In this document: positions 1 to 9,059 of the stretch, piece by piece | How the letters are laid out: every line of letters starts with the position of its first letter | Position numbering within the stretch: the first letter of the stretch is position 1 | From: Oceanisphaera avium | GTDB lineage: Bacteria > Pseudomonadota > Gammaproteobacteria > Enterobacterales > Aeromonadaceae | NCBI RefSeq assembly: GCF_002157875.1 | Contig: NZ_CP021376.1 | Coordinates: 2,706,501 to 2,770,500, forward strand | Direction: 5' to 3' | Length of the DNA: 64,000 bases | The notes under the pieces: model-generated | Databases searched by the model: none | What the model was told of the DNA's origin: nothing | The model's input: only the letters and a program-made list of their open reading frames with translations | Made by a program: the position numbers and the translations under genes

Positions 1-26
1 ATTTAATAGTGATATATGAGACACAA

Positions 27-62
27 AAAAACCAGTTTGCGATTAAGCGAAACTGGTTTTTT
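27..62 (-). terminator. Rho-independent terminator of the tRNA operon
   Basis: An inverted repeat (AACCAGTTT paired with AAACTGGTT) is flanked by A-rich sequence on the left and T-rich sequence on the right. It can therefore act on either strand. It lies just downstream of the minus-strand tRNA-Thr and is the natural end of that operon. Confidence 0.75.
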
Positions 63-84
63 GCACCAACGAAGTTGGTTTGTA

Positions 85-160
<76 letters not shown>

Positions 161-165
161 TTAAA

Positions 166-241
166 TGGTGCCCGGAGACGGAATCGAACCGCCGACACGA
201 GGATTTTCAATCCTCTGCTCTACCGACTGAGCTATCCGGGC
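166..241 (-). tRNA. tRNA-Phe (anticodon GAA), copy 3
   Basis: This is a 76-nt minus-strand cloverleaf starting GCCCGGATAGCTCAG with an encoded CCA end. The anticodon loop TTGAAAA gives GAA, which is phenylalanine. It is identical in sequence to the two copies upstream at 272-347 and 378-453. Confidence 0.96.
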
Positions 242-271
242 TAAACATGCTGTAACAATGTTATATTAAAA

Positions 272-347
272 TGGTGCCCGGAGACGGAATCGAACCGCCG
301 ACACGAGGATTTTCAATCCTCTGCTCTACCGACTGAGCTATCCGGGC
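272..347 (-). tRNA. tRNA-Phe (anticodon GAA), copy 2
   Basis: The sequence is identical to the neighbouring tRNA-Phe copies. The spacers on its two sides (242-271 and 348-377) are both 30 nt and differ at only about four positions. The repeated unit is therefore a 106-bp gene-plus-spacer block. Confidence 0.96.
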
Positions 348-377
348 TAAACATGCCGTGACATCGTTATATTAAAA

Positions 378-453
378 TGGTGCCCGGAGACGGAATCGAA
401 CCGCCGACACGAGGATTTTCAATCCTCTGCTCTACCGACTGAGCTATCCGGGC
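378..453 (-). tRNA. tRNA-Phe (anticodon GAA), copy 1
   Basis: This is the promoter-proximal gene of the operon and is identical to the other two tRNA-Phe copies. The encoded CCA is at 378-380 on the complementary strand. A strong promoter lies directly upstream at 466-494. Confidence 0.96.
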
Positions 454-465
454 TAATGGGGCGAC

Positions 466-494
466 ATTACATAGGATTGGCTAACCCAAGTCAA
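466..494 (-). promoter_or_regulatory. tRNA operon promoter with GC-rich discriminator
   Basis: On the minus strand a -35 TTGACT (489-494) is separated by 17 nt from a -10 TGTAAT (466-471). A GC-rich stretch (GTCGCCCC) follows. A GC-rich discriminator is the known hallmark of stringently controlled stable-RNA promoters. Growth-rate or ppGpp control is inferred from it. Confidence 0.75.
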
Positions 495-505
495 CCGCTT
501 TTTCA

Positions 506-533
506 AAGACATAGGCGTGTTTGCCTATGTCTT
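506..533 (-). terminator. Hairpin downstream of yggX
   Basis: An 11-bp perfect stem (AAGACATAGGC with GCCTATGTCTT) surrounds a 6-nt loop. It lies 16 nt past the yggX stop and just before the tRNA promoter. The U-tract is weak, so terminator function is likely but not certain. Confidence 0.5.
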
Positions 534-548
534 GAGCAAAGCGTTGCT

Positions 549-824
549 TTAGTCTGCAGTTGGTGGTGTATAACCATCCACTTTTACTTCAGCGCCTTCA
601 AATAAGTAGGCTATCATTTCTTGCTCTAGTAACTGTCTATGCTCTGTATTCATCATGTTAAGCTTTTTCTCGTTGATCAGCATAGTTTGCTTGTGCTGCC
701 AAGCCGCCCAAGCTTCTTTAGAGATATTGTCATAGATGCGCTTACCCAAATCGCCGGGATAAAGTTGAAAATCTAGACCTTCGGCTTCTTTATTTAAACG
801 CTGGCAAAAAACTGTACGGCTCAT
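549..824 (-). CDS. yggX: Fe(2+)-trafficking protein YggX
   Basis: This 91-residue protein has the usual length and sequence of the YggX family, including the N-terminal MSRTVFCQ with its conserved cysteine and the following [19 protein letters not shown] region. YggX is a small cytoplasmic protein linked to iron handling and protection of Fe-S clusters from oxidants. The start overlaps the mutY stop by 4 bp (ATGA). Such overlaps allow translational coupling, and mutY-yggX is a conserved pair. MutY is itself a 4Fe-4S protein, so the pairing is functionally sensible, although that link is inference. Confidence 0.95.
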   Translation of the reverse strand: MSRTVFCQRLNKEAEGLDFQLYPGDLGKRIYDNISKEAWAAWQHKQTMLINEKKLNMMNTEHRQLLEQEMIAYLFEGAEVKVDGYTPPTAD

Positions 825-1882
825 AATTCGTTCCTTGTTTGCAGTTCTGAGTAGGCCAGTAGCTTTTTAGTGGCTGCTGCTAAACCAACTGATGCGGGGT
901 GTTCCAAGTTATACCAAAGTCGGTCGCCGGCGGCCATGATCTCATTGGTTATCTGTGGAATTTCTACCAGCCAAGGGCTGATATCTAAATGAAAGTGACT
1001 AAAAGTATGGCGAAAACCCGCTAATGGTTGGGGAGAGCTAGCGTAAGGGAAGCGTGTCAGCCACGCTATTAACTCAGACTTGGTGTTAAATTCAGGAAAG
1101 CAATAGAGCCCACCCCAGATGCCCTGTGGTGGTCGCTGTACTAACAGTAATTGACTACCTTGCTTGAGTAGTAAAAAATGCGCCTGTTTTATAGGCTGCA
1201 GCGTTTTTTTGGGCTTAGGGTTAGGAAAAGTGGTGGGCGTTCCCAGCGCTAGCGCTTGGCAATCTTCACTTACTGGGCATAAGTGGCAGTTGGGTTTAGA
1301 GCGAGTGCAAACGGTAGCGCCTAAGTCCATCATGGCTTGGTTATATTCGCTAACGCGTGCCTTGGGCGTGAGTAGAGCCACCTGCTGCCATAGCTCATTT
1401 TCCACGGCCTTTTTGCCTGGCCAACCCGCTTGTGCCAGCCAGCGCGCTAATACTCGCTTTACGTTACCATCTAAGATGCCATGATGTTGCCCTAGTGCCA
1501 GAGATAAGATGGCTCCCGCCGTTGAAACCCCGATGCCTGGCAGCGCTAGTACTTGTTCAAATTGCTCGGGAAATTCCCCATGATATTCATCGCGAATAAT
1601 CTTGGCCGCTTTATGTAAATTACGAGCGCGCGCGTAATAGCCAAGGCCAGTCCATAAATGCAGCACCTCATCTTGTCCAGCATTGGCTAACGTCACCACA
1701 TCTGGAAAGCGTGCCATAAAGGTTTGATAGTATGGAATGACGGTAGCGACTTGTGTTTGTTGTAACATGATCTCTGAGATCCACACCCGATAAGCCGTTT
1801 TATTTATTTGCCACGGAAGCGTTTTTCGACCATGTAGTTGGTACCAAGCTAATATGCGTTCGGAAAATGAGACTGTATGCAC
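821..1882 (-). CDS. mutY: A/G-specific adenine glycosylase MutY
   Basis: MutY removes adenine mispaired with 8-oxoguanine or G during base excision repair. The 353-residue protein starts with the catalytic HhH-GPD domain. [10 protein letters not shown] holds the catalytic Glu near residue 37, and [14 protein letters not shown] is the helix-hairpin-helix with the catalytic Asp shortly after it in DGNVKR. A CX6CX2CX5C 4Fe-4S loop follows near residues 190-210. The C-terminal third is the NUDIX-like domain that recognises 8-oxoG. The length is normal. It is the first gene of the mutY-yggX pair and is divergent from trmB. Confidence 0.97.
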   Translation of the reverse strand: MHTVSFSERILAWYQLHGRKTLPWQINKTAYRVWISEIMLQQTQVATVIPYYQTFMARFPDVVTLANAGQDEVLHLWTGLGYYARARNLHKAAKIIRDEYHGEFPEQFEQVLALPGIGVSTAGAILSLALGQHHGILDGNVKRVLARWLAQAGWPGKKAVENELWQQVALLTPKARVSEYNQAMMDLGATVCTRSKPNCHLCPVSEDCQALALGTPTTFPNPKPKKTLQPIKQAHFLLLKQGSQLLLVQRPPQGIWGGLYCFPEFNTKSELIAWLTRFPYASSPQPLAGFRHTFSHFHLDISPWLVEIPQITNEIMAAGDRLWYNLEHPASVGLAAATKKLLAYSELQTRNEL

Positions 1883-2253
1883 GATGAAAGCTATCTAAAA
1901 AATAATAAGCTGATCAGAGCATAATCACCGAAATTGCGCAAATTTAGCTCGTTTTGCGCCTTGAAAATCATCTTTAGTCTTAGGACCAGCTCACTATCAG
2001 CAAAGTGTGGTGGTGATATTTTAATGTGTACTTGGATATTTTTAATGGGGCACTTAAGTTGTGTGACCCCAGCGCAGAAGAATATTAAAAGAATAGGATG
2101 AGGGTTAACGCTAGCGCTTTAACTGTTGGCGTAATACGTTAAACTAAAAATAATTCCAGCCGCCATCCTAACGAAAGTTAAGATGGCGGTTTAAATTTTG
2201 TGATTGAACATTTAATGAATAAAAAATGGCTATGCATGCCCTGGAGAACAGAT
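1883..2253. other. Intergenic region between divergent mutY and trmB
   Basis: These 371 bp hold no convincing protein gene. They contain AT-rich sequence, a palindromic segment around GTTAACGCTAGCG near 2104, and a strong terminator-like hairpin at 2160-2195 on the trmB side. A longer trmB reading frame opens at a GTG at 2200, but the first 18 codons look non-coding and lack a ribosome binding site. Confidence 0.6.
2160..2195 (+). terminator. Strong hairpin with GAAA loop upstream of trmB
   Basis: CCGCCATC (2160-2167) pairs with GATGGCGG (2182-2189). After one C-A mismatch, TAAC (2169-2172) pairs with GTTA, closing on a GAAA tetraloop. TTTAAATTTTG follows. It has the shape of an intrinsic terminator but precedes trmB by only about 60 nt. 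It may end a short upstream transcript or act as a leader attenuator. Confidence 0.5.
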
Positions 2254-2988
2254 ATGACAGATGAACAACGCGCCGAGTCGAACTGTGAGGCTGAGCCAGC
2301 AGAGACGACATTGCGCAAACGTAAAATTCGCAGCTTTGTATTAAGAGAAGGTCGCTTAACTAAAGGGCAAGAAAAAGCATTAGCAGAGCAGTGGCCAATA
2401 ATGGGCCTAGACTATCAAGCGCAAGTAATTAATTTAGATGAGGTTTTTAAGCGCCAAGCACCGCGGGTCCTAGAAATTGGTTTTGGTATGGGTGGCTCAT
2501 TAGTTGAGATGGCAAAAGCCGCTCCTGAGCTTGATTATCTCGGCATAGAAGTTCATACCCCAGGAGTAGGAGCTTGTTTAATGGCGGCGGCTGATGCCAA
2601 CATTACCAATCTTCGAGTCATGTGCCACGATGCAGTAGAAGTATTTGAACAGATGCTCGCAGAGCAAAGCTTGGATCGAGTGCAGCTATTTTTCCCAGAT
2701 CCTTGGCACAAAACTCGCCATCACAAGCGCCGTATCGTACAGCCTGCGTTTGTAGAAATGCTACGCAGTAAACTTAAAATCGGCGGTGAGTTTCATATGG
2801 CAACAGATTGGCAAAACTACGCCGAGCACATGCTTGAAGTAATGCAAGCCGCTCCGGGTTATGTCAACGCTTCTACTGCGGAAGATTATATGCCTCGCCC
2901 AGATTATCGTCCTTTAACTAAATTTGAACAACGAGGGCATCGCTTAGGCCACGGGGTGTGGGATTTGATCTTCACTCGTGTTGACTAA
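2254..2988 (+). CDS. trmB: tRNA (guanine-N7)-methyltransferase TrmB
   Basis: TrmB makes m7G46 in the variable loop of tRNAs using S-adenosylmethionine. The SAM-binding motif [14 protein letters not shown], the [14 protein letters not shown] motif and the C-terminal [19 protein letters not shown] segment are all present. I place the start at the ATG at 2254 (MTDEQR), 244 residues, because GGAG lies 7 nt upstream. The in-frame GTG at 2200 would add 18 unlikely residues and has no ribosome binding site. Expression may be affected by the hairpin at 2160-2195. Confidence 0.95.
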   Translation: MTDEQRAESNCEAEPAETTLRKRKIRSFVLREGRLTKGQEKALAEQWPIMGLDYQAQVINLDEVFKRQAPRVLEIGFGMGGSLVEMAKAAPELDYLGIEVHTPGVGACLMAAADANITNLRVMCHDAVEVFEQMLAEQSLDRVQLFFPDPWHKTRHHKRRIVQPAFVEMLRSKLKIGGEFHMATDWQNYAEHMLEVMQAAPGYVNASTAEDYMPRPDYRPLTKFEQRGHRLGHGVWDLIFTRVD

Positions 2989-3132
2989 CTTGGCCGCAAG
3001 GCAGCAATAGGCGATAAGTTAAGCCCCAGATATACTGTTTATATAAGGTTAATCGCGAAAGCGGTGTTTATAAAAGTAGTCTTTTTCTTTTTAGTTGTTA
3101 GCTCTTAGCTAGCAGCTTTTTCGAGGTGATAA

Positions 3133-4443
3133 GTGACTCAGCAAGTAGCATTTAATCAAGGACTGCTGGATTTTTTACAGCACTCCCCAAGCCCAGGCCA
3201 TGCTGTCGCCAGCATGGTTAAAGAACTGGAAGCGGCAGGCTTTAAAGCCCTTAGCGAAAGTGACGAGTGGCAATTAACTCCCGGACAAGGATATTGGCTG
3301 GTACGTGAAGGGCGCTCTATTATTGCTTTTCGCTTAGGTGAGCAGCCAGTGGCAGAAACAGGGGTGCGCATGATGGGCGCTCATACCGACAGCCCTTGCT
3401 TAAAAGTTAAACCTAATGCAGAGCTGTTTCATCATGGTTATTTGCAATTAGGCGTAGAAGTCTATGGCGGCATGCTGCAACACCCTTGGTTTGATCGTGA
3501 CTTATCCCTAGCCGGCCAAGTGCATTTTCAAGACGAAGCAGGAAAGCTGCAGGTGGCACTATTAGCTATAGAAAAGCCGATTGCTGTGATCCCCTCGTTA
3601 GCTATTCATCTGGATCGTGAAGCCAATAAAGACTCGACAATTAATGCCCAGCTTCATTTACCGCCTATTTTAGGTATGACTAAAGAAGAGCAAGCCAGTC
3701 CAAGTTTTGTGCTGCGAGAATGGCTGGCTCGTCAGTTACGACAAACTGGCCATCAAGTGACTCAAGTTATCGACTACGATTTATGCTTTTATGATACCCA
3801 AGCGCCTGCTTTAGTCGGTTTGGAGCAAGAGTTAATTAGCTCGGCGCGCCTAGATAATCTGTTATCCTGTTATACCGGCTTACAAGCGCTACTTTCGACC
3901 AGCTCCTCTTTAGCAGTCACCTCCTTGTTAGTGTGTAATGATCATGAAGAAGTCGGTAGTGCTTCTGCTATTGGCGCACAAGGGCCATTTTTAGAAAGTG
4001 TGCTGCGCCGCTTAAGCGGCGCCGAGCAAGCTTACCAACGCATGATAGCGCGTTCTTTATTTATCTCTTGTGATAATGCCCATGCGCTGCACCCAAATTT
4101 TGCTGATAAACACGATGAAAACCATGGTCCTCTTATTAATGCAGGGCCGGTCATTAAAGTGAATGCTAATCAGCGTTATGCGACTACCGCTGAGACCAGT
4201 GCTTTATTTAGTCATTTTTGCGACTTAGCGAAGGTGCCTTATCAGCGCTTTGTGGTGCGCGCCGATATGGGCTGTGGTAGCACCATTGGCCCTATAGCGG
4301 GTACTAAGTTAGGCGTGCGAGTAGTGGATGTGGGAGCGCCGCAATGGGCGATGCACTCTATTCGTGAAACGGCAGGTACAAAAGATGCGTGGTATTTAAA
4401 CCAAGCGCTTCATGCCTTTCTTAACCAATGGCAGGGTGATTAA
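3133..4443 (+). CDS. apeB: M18-family aminopeptidase ApeB (probable)
   Basis: This is a 436-residue cytosolic metallo-aminopeptidase of family M18 (aspartyl aminopeptidase type), usually a large homo-oligomer that trims N-terminal acidic or neutral residues. Metal-site motifs are visible: GAHTDSP near residue 83, ARLDNL near 240, NDHEEVGS near 270 and a late MHSIRETAG segment. Translation starts at a GTG with GAGGTGA just upstream. It stands alone and is convergent with coaE, with a long inverted repeat between them. Confidence 0.9.
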   Translation: MTQQVAFNQGLLDFLQHSPSPGHAVASMVKELEAAGFKALSESDEWQLTPGQGYWLVREGRSIIAFRLGEQPVAETGVRMMGAHTDSPCLKVKPNAELFHHGYLQLGVEVYGGMLQHPWFDRDLSLAGQVHFQDEAGKLQVALLAIEKPIAVIPSLAIHLDREANKDSTINAQLHLPPILGMTKEEQASPSFVLREWLARQLRQTGHQVTQVIDYDLCFYDTQAPALVGLEQELISSARLDNLLSCYTGLQALLSTSSSLAVTSLLVCNDHEEVGSASAIGAQGPFLESVLRRLSGAEQAYQRMIARSLFISCDNAHALHPNFADKHDENHGPLINAGPVIKVNANQRYATTAETSALFSHFCDLAKVPYQRFVVRADMGCGSTIGPIAGTKLGVRVVDVGAPQWAMHSIRETAGTKDAWYLNQALHAFLNQWQGD

Positions 4444-4521
4444 AGGGAAAGAGTGCTTATTTAGATTAGAAAATTTCCTATAAAGGCACTTAATACGACT
4501 CGCCCAACAATGCTGCCCCAT

Positions 4522-4562
4522 TAACAAGGCGCCCATACTTTAAAAGTATGGGCGCCTTGTTA
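4522..4562. repeat. 17-bp perfect inverted repeat between apeB and coaE
   Basis: The left arm AACAAGGCGCCCATAC (4523-4538) is exactly complementary to the right arm at 4546-4561, and one more pair extends the stem. The loop is 7 nt. No T-tract follows on either strand. It lies between two convergent genes, so it probably acts as a bidirectional transcript end or a 3'-end stabilising structure rather than a textbook terminator. Confidence 0.7.
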
Positions 4563-4583
4563 GCTTAGCGGTGGATGCGGTAT

Positions 4584-5186
4584 TTACGCTCCTGCTCGTG
4601 CCAAATAGTGTGCATGTAATTGCAATACTTCAGCTTGTAATTGCGCAATGTCACTCTGGTCATTATTAAGCACATCATCTGCTGCCTGAAGGCGTTGTTC
4701 ACGAGTCGCTTGCGTAGCAATAATGGCTTTTACTTGGGCGACTGAGCTGTTATCCCGAGCTACAGTGCGGGCTATTTGAGTCTGTTCGCTGGCATCTATC
4801 ACGAGCACGCGGTGGCATAAATCGGTGAGATGATTTTCTACTAATAAGGGCACCACCAATAAGCAGTAAGCGGAGCGGGCATTTTGGCATTCTTTAATCA
4901 TGCGCTCGCGGATCAAGGGGTGTAATAACGCTTCTAGCCAGTGGCGATGGCCATCACTTTTAAAAATGCGTTCGCGCATTAAGGCGCGATCTAAGCTGCC
5001 GTCTTTTTTAATCACTTCATAGCCAAAGTAAGCACCGATTGCATCTAATACCGGCTCACCTGGGGCGACCACTTCTCTGGCAATAATATCGGCATCTATT
5101 ACCACTATGCCTTGCTCAGCAAATAGCTCGGCTACTGTGCTCTTACCGCAACCTATGCCGCCAGTCACTCCTACAATGTATGTCAT
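4584..5186 (-). CDS. coaE: Dephospho-CoA kinase CoaE
   Basis: CoaE phosphorylates dephospho-CoA at the 3' hydroxyl, the last step of coenzyme A synthesis. The P-loop GGIGCGKST is at the N-terminus, and the CoA-binding and lid segments follow in about 200 residues, the normal length. The start is placed at the ATG at 5186 (MTYIVG). It overlaps the pilD stop as ATGA, and GGAG lies 9 nt upstream inside pilD. A TTG five codons earlier is less likely. It is the last gene of the pilA-pilB-pilC-pilD-coaE run, an arrangement common in gammaproteobacteria. Confidence 0.96.
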   Translation of the reverse strand: MTYIVGVTGGIGCGKSTVAELFAEQGIVVIDADIIAREVVAPGEPVLDAIGAYFGYEVIKKDGSLDRALMRERIFKSDGHRHWLEALLHPLIRERMIKECQNARSAYCLLVVPLLVENHLTDLCHRVLVIDASEQTQIARTVARDNSSVAQVKAIIATQATREQRLQAADDVLNNDQSDIAQLQAEVLQLHAHYLARAGA

Positions 5187-6049
5187 AATACTAAACTCCA
5201 ATAACGCTGTACTAAGGCTTCACCCCACACTAAATATACCCAACCAGCTAGCGCTAAAGCCGGGCCAAAGGGCAGGGTTAGCTCGGTAGTTAACCGTTTA
5301 CTGGCCATGAGACTTAAGCCGATTATCGCTCCAGTCATTGAAGAGATAAGTAAGATAGGCAAGAGTGATTGCCAACCAAACCAAGCACCTAGTGCGGCTA
5401 ATAACTTAAAGTCACCATAGCCCATGCCTTCTTTACCCGTCAGTAATTTAAACGCCCAATATAAACACCACAACACACCATAGCCAATGGCGGCGCCTAA
5501 TACCGCCGAGGGCAAAGAAATAAATAAATCGTGTGTATTAATTAATAATCCTAGCCATAGCAGTGATAGAGTTAAGCTATCAGGCAATAGCAGATGATCC
5601 ACATCGATCATGGTCATGCAGATCAACAACCAAGTAAATAATAATGCGCCCAGCAGGTGCGGGCTGGCCCCAAAGCGCCACACCAGAACGACGGCTAATA
5701 CTGCGCTAGTCAGCTCAATAAGCGGATAACGCTTAGCAATGGGCGCCTGACAATAGCGACACCTACCTTTAAGCATAAGCCAACTAAGTAATGGAATATT
5801 ATCAAGCGCGCTTAAGGCGTGCTGACAATGGCTACAACGAGAGCCAGGCGTACATAAATTAAACGTTACAGCGCTAGGAGAAGGGTGTTGGTGTAAGGTG
5901 ACACAATCTTGCTGCCATTGCTGTTTTAGCATAATAGGCAAACGATAAATCACTACATTAAGAAAGCTGCCTACTAATAAGCTGATAATGAAGATAATAA
6001 AATAAAGCGCTAACATATCGCTAGCGAGCCACTGATAAAGCAGCGCCAT
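5183..6049 (-). CDS. pilD: Type IV prepilin peptidase / N-methyltransferase PilD (TapD)
   Basis: This inner-membrane aspartic peptidase cleaves prepilin leaders after Gly and methylates the new N-terminal residue. The 288-residue protein has the N-terminal hydrophobic segment and a cytoplasmic loop with paired CxxC motifs (CSHCQ and CRYCQ), followed by several membrane helices. The catalytic aspartates lie in the MIDVDHLLLPD and GYGDFKL segments. AAGGAT lies 5-6 nt before the ATG. It normally also processes type II secretion pseudopilins, so its role may extend beyond this operon. Confidence 0.95.
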   Translation of the reverse strand: MALLYQWLASDMLALYFIIFIISLLVGSFLNVVIYRLPIMLKQQWQQDCVTLHQHPSPSAVTFNLCTPGSRCSHCQHALSALDNIPLLSWLMLKGRCRYCQAPIAKRYPLIELTSAVLAVVLVWRFGASPHLLGALLFTWLLICMTMIDVDHLLLPDSLTLSLLWLGLLINTHDLFISLPSAVLGAAIGYGVLWCLYWAFKLLTGKEGMGYGDFKLLAALGAWFGWQSLLPILLISSMTGAIIGLSLMASKRLTTELTLPFGPALALAGWVYLVWGEALVQRYWSLVL

Positions 6050-6088
6050 GGTAAATCCTTGTTGTAAATAGAAGGGCGAGCGTGATTA

Positions 6089-7300
6089 TTAATGAATAAC
6101 GCTACCTAAGCTAAAGATGGGTAGATACATAGCAATCACTAACCCTCCCACTAGTACGCCTAGTATTAACATCATTACAGGTTCAATTAAACTGGCGAGT
6201 GCTTCAACTGTGCTATCTACTTCGGTTTCATAGATATTGGCTATTTTATGCATCATATCGTCGATGCGACCTGTTTCTTCGCCGATCATAGTGAGTTGGA
6301 TCATCAACTCAGGAAAGAGCGGACTGGCTGCTAATGCTTGGTGTAAAGCAACGCCTGCAAGTACCTCGCTTCTGATCTGCAAGAGCGTGTGGCGATAAAT
6401 CGCATTGCCACTGGCACCTGCTGCAAGTGTTAAACCTTCAATTAACGGTAGTCCTGCACTAAAAGTGGCGGCTAATGTACGAGCAAAGCCCATTAACGCC
6501 GCTTTGCTAAGGATATTCCCCAGTACAGGAAGCTTGAGTGCAACTAGGTGTTGATAGCGGCGTAATTTTACCGAGCGGCGCCGTATCGTAATAAAGCCGT
6601 AGCTGAGGGTGAACAATATTAGCGCCAAATAGACGCCATAATTTTGCAAGGCGCGTGATAAATCAATAATCAATTGGGTGAACCAGGGTAAAGGCGCACC
6701 AAAACTATTATACATTTGTGCAAACTGAGGAATTACCCATAGTAATAAAATAGCACTAACTAAGGCCGCCACTATCAGCACTAGTGTGGGATAAAATAAG
6801 GCTTTTCTAATTTTTAATCTTAAGCGCTCTGCTTTCTCTGCATAATCGGCTAATTGCTCAAAGGCGATATCTAGAGTACCGGTTTGCTCACCAGCATAAA
6901 CTAAGTCTCGATATAAAGGAGTAAAGTGTGCAGGATACTTATGTAGCGCTTTTGACAACGCTTGTCCCTGTTCTACCTCGTTACACAGGTATAATAAAAT
7001 TTGTTTTAAGGGCAGGTTAACCGTGGTGCGCGCAATGAGTTGTAGACTTTGTACTAGGGCAATGCCTGCATTTAGCATAGTTGCGAGCTGGCGCGTCATA
7101 ACGGCGATATCACTGGGTGTTATGGTTGTTTTACCCAGCTTAAATATTAAGCGCCGTACTGGCTTAACGTGGGTTGCTTGAATGCCTTGGCGTTGCAGTT
7201 GGTATCTAACAGCAATTAAGCTGCTTTCCACCATAGTGCCTGATACTGTTTGGCCTTTGCTATTCATGCCTTGCCAGTGGTATCGCTTGTGTTGGCTCAT
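6089..7300 (-). CDS. pilC: Type IV pilus inner-membrane platform protein PilC (TapC)
   Basis: PilC is the polytopic platform that couples the assembly ATPase to pilin insertion. The 403-residue length is normal. Two T2SSF domains are visible, each with the pattern of a cytoplasmic helical bundle followed by membrane segments (around residues 165-195 and 215-235, and a final hydrophobic stretch near 375-395). GEQTGTLD and GEETGRIDD mark the equivalent positions in the two repeats. It sits 40 bp after pilB and 39 bp before pilD in the same operon. Confidence 0.95.
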   Translation of the reverse strand: MSQHKRYHWQGMNSKGQTVSGTMVESSLIAVRYQLQRQGIQATHVKPVRRLIFKLGKTTITPSDIAVMTRQLATMLNAGIALVQSLQLIARTTVNLPLKQILLYLCNEVEQGQALSKALHKYPAHFTPLYRDLVYAGEQTGTLDIAFEQLADYAEKAERLRLKIRKALFYPTLVLIVAALVSAILLLWVIPQFAQMYNSFGAPLPWFTQLIIDLSRALQNYGVYLALILFTLSYGFITIRRRSVKLRRYQHLVALKLPVLGNILSKAALMGFARTLAATFSAGLPLIEGLTLAAGASGNAIYRHTLLQIRSEVLAGVALHQALAASPLFPELMIQLTMIGEETGRIDDMMHKIANIYETEVDSTVEALASLIEPVMMLILGVLVGGLVIAMYLPIFSLGSVIH

Positions 7301-7340
7301 GGGTCACCCAGTAACTAAAGCGTAAAAATAACTACTGCTA

Positions 7341-9059
7341 TCATGATTGAGTAATACGATTAGCCTCGGTAAGACTAATAACGCCTGCTTTAACTTTGTT
7401 TAATGCCGCGTTTCGTAAACTAAGCATCCCCGCTTGCTCAGCGGCTTTACTCAACGCTAAGCTGTCGGCACCATTAAGCATCAGTTGTGCCAATTTATTA
7501 TCCATCACTAATACTTCATAAACTCCAATGCGCCCTTTGTACCCCTCAGTGCACTGCGCGCAGCCTGTTGCTTGATAAAGAGTATCTTGTTGAAGGCTTA
7601 CCAATTCACTAGCAGCAAGCTGACTTATTAATAACTGAGTATCAGGACAATCTTTAATATTATGGAGCGCCTCTAACGTTATTGGCGCTTTACAATGTGG
7701 ACAGAGTTGGCGCGCTAGGCGCTGCGCTATAATTAAACTTACCGCTGACACAATATTATAAGTAGCAAGTCCCATATTGGTGAGCCGAGTTAGCGTATCT
7801 ATGGCGGAGTTGGTATGCAGAGTTGATAATACTAAGTGTCCGGTTTGGGCAGCTTTTAAGGCCATGTCGGCCGTGTCTAAGTCGCGAATTTCTCCCACCA
7901 TAATGATGTCTGGGTCTTGGCGTAAAAAAGCTCGCAACGCTTGGGCAAAGCCTAGGCCCGCTTTAGGATTAATTTGCAGTTGATTAATGCCCGGCATTAC
8001 AATTTCTATGGGGTCTTCAGCGCTAGAAATATTGCAGCTGACCGTATTTAAAATATTGAGCCCTGTATATAAGGAGACGGTTTTCCCAGAGCCAGTAGGG
8101 CCTGTGACTAAAATCAAGCCTTGCGGTAAGTGCAATGCTGTTAAATAAGCCTCTTTTTGCTGCTCGTTTAGCCCAAGCTGGTGAATATCCAATTTAGTTA
8201 GCGCATTATTGAGTAAGCGCAGCACGATTTTTTCTCCGGCTTGAATCGGCATGCTACTGACTCGTAAATCTATGGCTTGATAGCGATTAAGCGACAATTT
8301 AATCCGGCCATCTTGGGGGAGTCTGCGCTCAGCAATGTCTAATTTGGCCATCACCTTTAGTCGCGCGGCAAAGCGCTGAGCAAGTAACTTAGGAGGAGAG
8401 GCAATATCGTATAGCAGACCATCAATACGAAAGCGGATCCGATAAAAATGCTCATAAGGTTCAAAATGAATATCAGAGGCCCCTTTTCGCACCGCATTTA
8501 ACAGCACCTGATGGATGTATTGCACCAAAGGCCCGTCATCTTGCTCATGAGGGCTTAACGGTGTGCTTAGATCTTCACTTAATTGCTCGATGGCCGTGTC
8601 GTGAGTTAGATCAACTAAGGGCGCGTTATTTGGGTTTTGCAGTTGGGTAAGACGTAGGGCTAATTGCTCCTCTTCCACTAGCTGGAGCTCAGTCACTATA
8701 TTAAAACGAAAACTAAAATCTTCTTGAGCTTGGATTTGACTGGGATCAGAGGTCGCTAAATACAAGATATTATTCTTAATGTGGGTGGGCAGCACGTGAT
8801 GACGCTCAATGAGATCTAGGCTGAGATAATGTTTAGGAAGCTCAGGGTAGGACTCATTCGTTAAATCTATTAACGCTAAGCCATAATGTTGGCTGCAAAA
8901 ATGCGCTAAGTCGTAGCTCGTTATTAATTTATGTTCTATTAACACGCTAATCAGTGGTTGAGCCGCTTGTTGAGCCTGAGTCATAGCCAGCTCTAACTCA
9001 GCCGGCTCCAAGATGGCCGCTGCCAGTAAGCTCTGTGCTAAGCCGCTGCTATTCAACAT
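7341..9059 (-). CDS. pilB: Type IV pilus assembly ATPase PilB (TapB)
   Basis: This hexameric cytoplasmic ATPase drives pilus extension. The 572-residue protein has an N-terminal MshEN/GspE_N-type domain (about residues 1-150) and then the GspE core: Walker [11 protein letters not shown], an Asp box and the Walker B region [14 protein letters not shown], and a His box [12 protein letters not shown]. Two CxxC pairs (CPHC and CAQC) form the usual zinc site. The start codon lies inside the end of pilA (7-bp overlap). No pilT retraction ATPase gene is in this window. Confidence 0.95.
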   Translation of the reverse strand: MLNSSGLAQSLLAAAILEPAELELAMTQAQQAAQPLISVLIEHKLITSYDLAHFCSQHYGLALIDLTNESYPELPKHYLSLDLIERHHVLPTHIKNNILYLATSDPSQIQAQEDFSFRFNIVTELQLVEEEQLALRLTQLQNPNNAPLVDLTHDTAIEQLSEDLSTPLSPHEQDDGPLVQYIHQVLLNAVRKGASDIHFEPYEHFYRIRFRIDGLLYDIASPPKLLAQRFAARLKVMAKLDIAERRLPQDGRIKLSLNRYQAIDLRVSSMPIQAGEKIVLRLLNNALTKLDIHQLGLNEQQKEAYLTALHLPQGLILVTGPTGSGKTVSLYTGLNILNTVSCNISSAEDPIEIVMPGINQLQINPKAGLGFAQALRAFLRQDPDIIMVGEIRDLDTADMALKAAQTGHLVLSTLHTNSAIDTLTRLTNMGLATYNIVSAVSLIIAQRLARQLCPHCKAPITLEALHNIKDCPDTQLLISQLAASELVSLQQDTLYQATGCAQCTEGYKGRIGVYEVLVMDNKLAQLMLNGADSLALSKAAEQAGMLSLRNAALNKVKAGVISLTEANRITQS

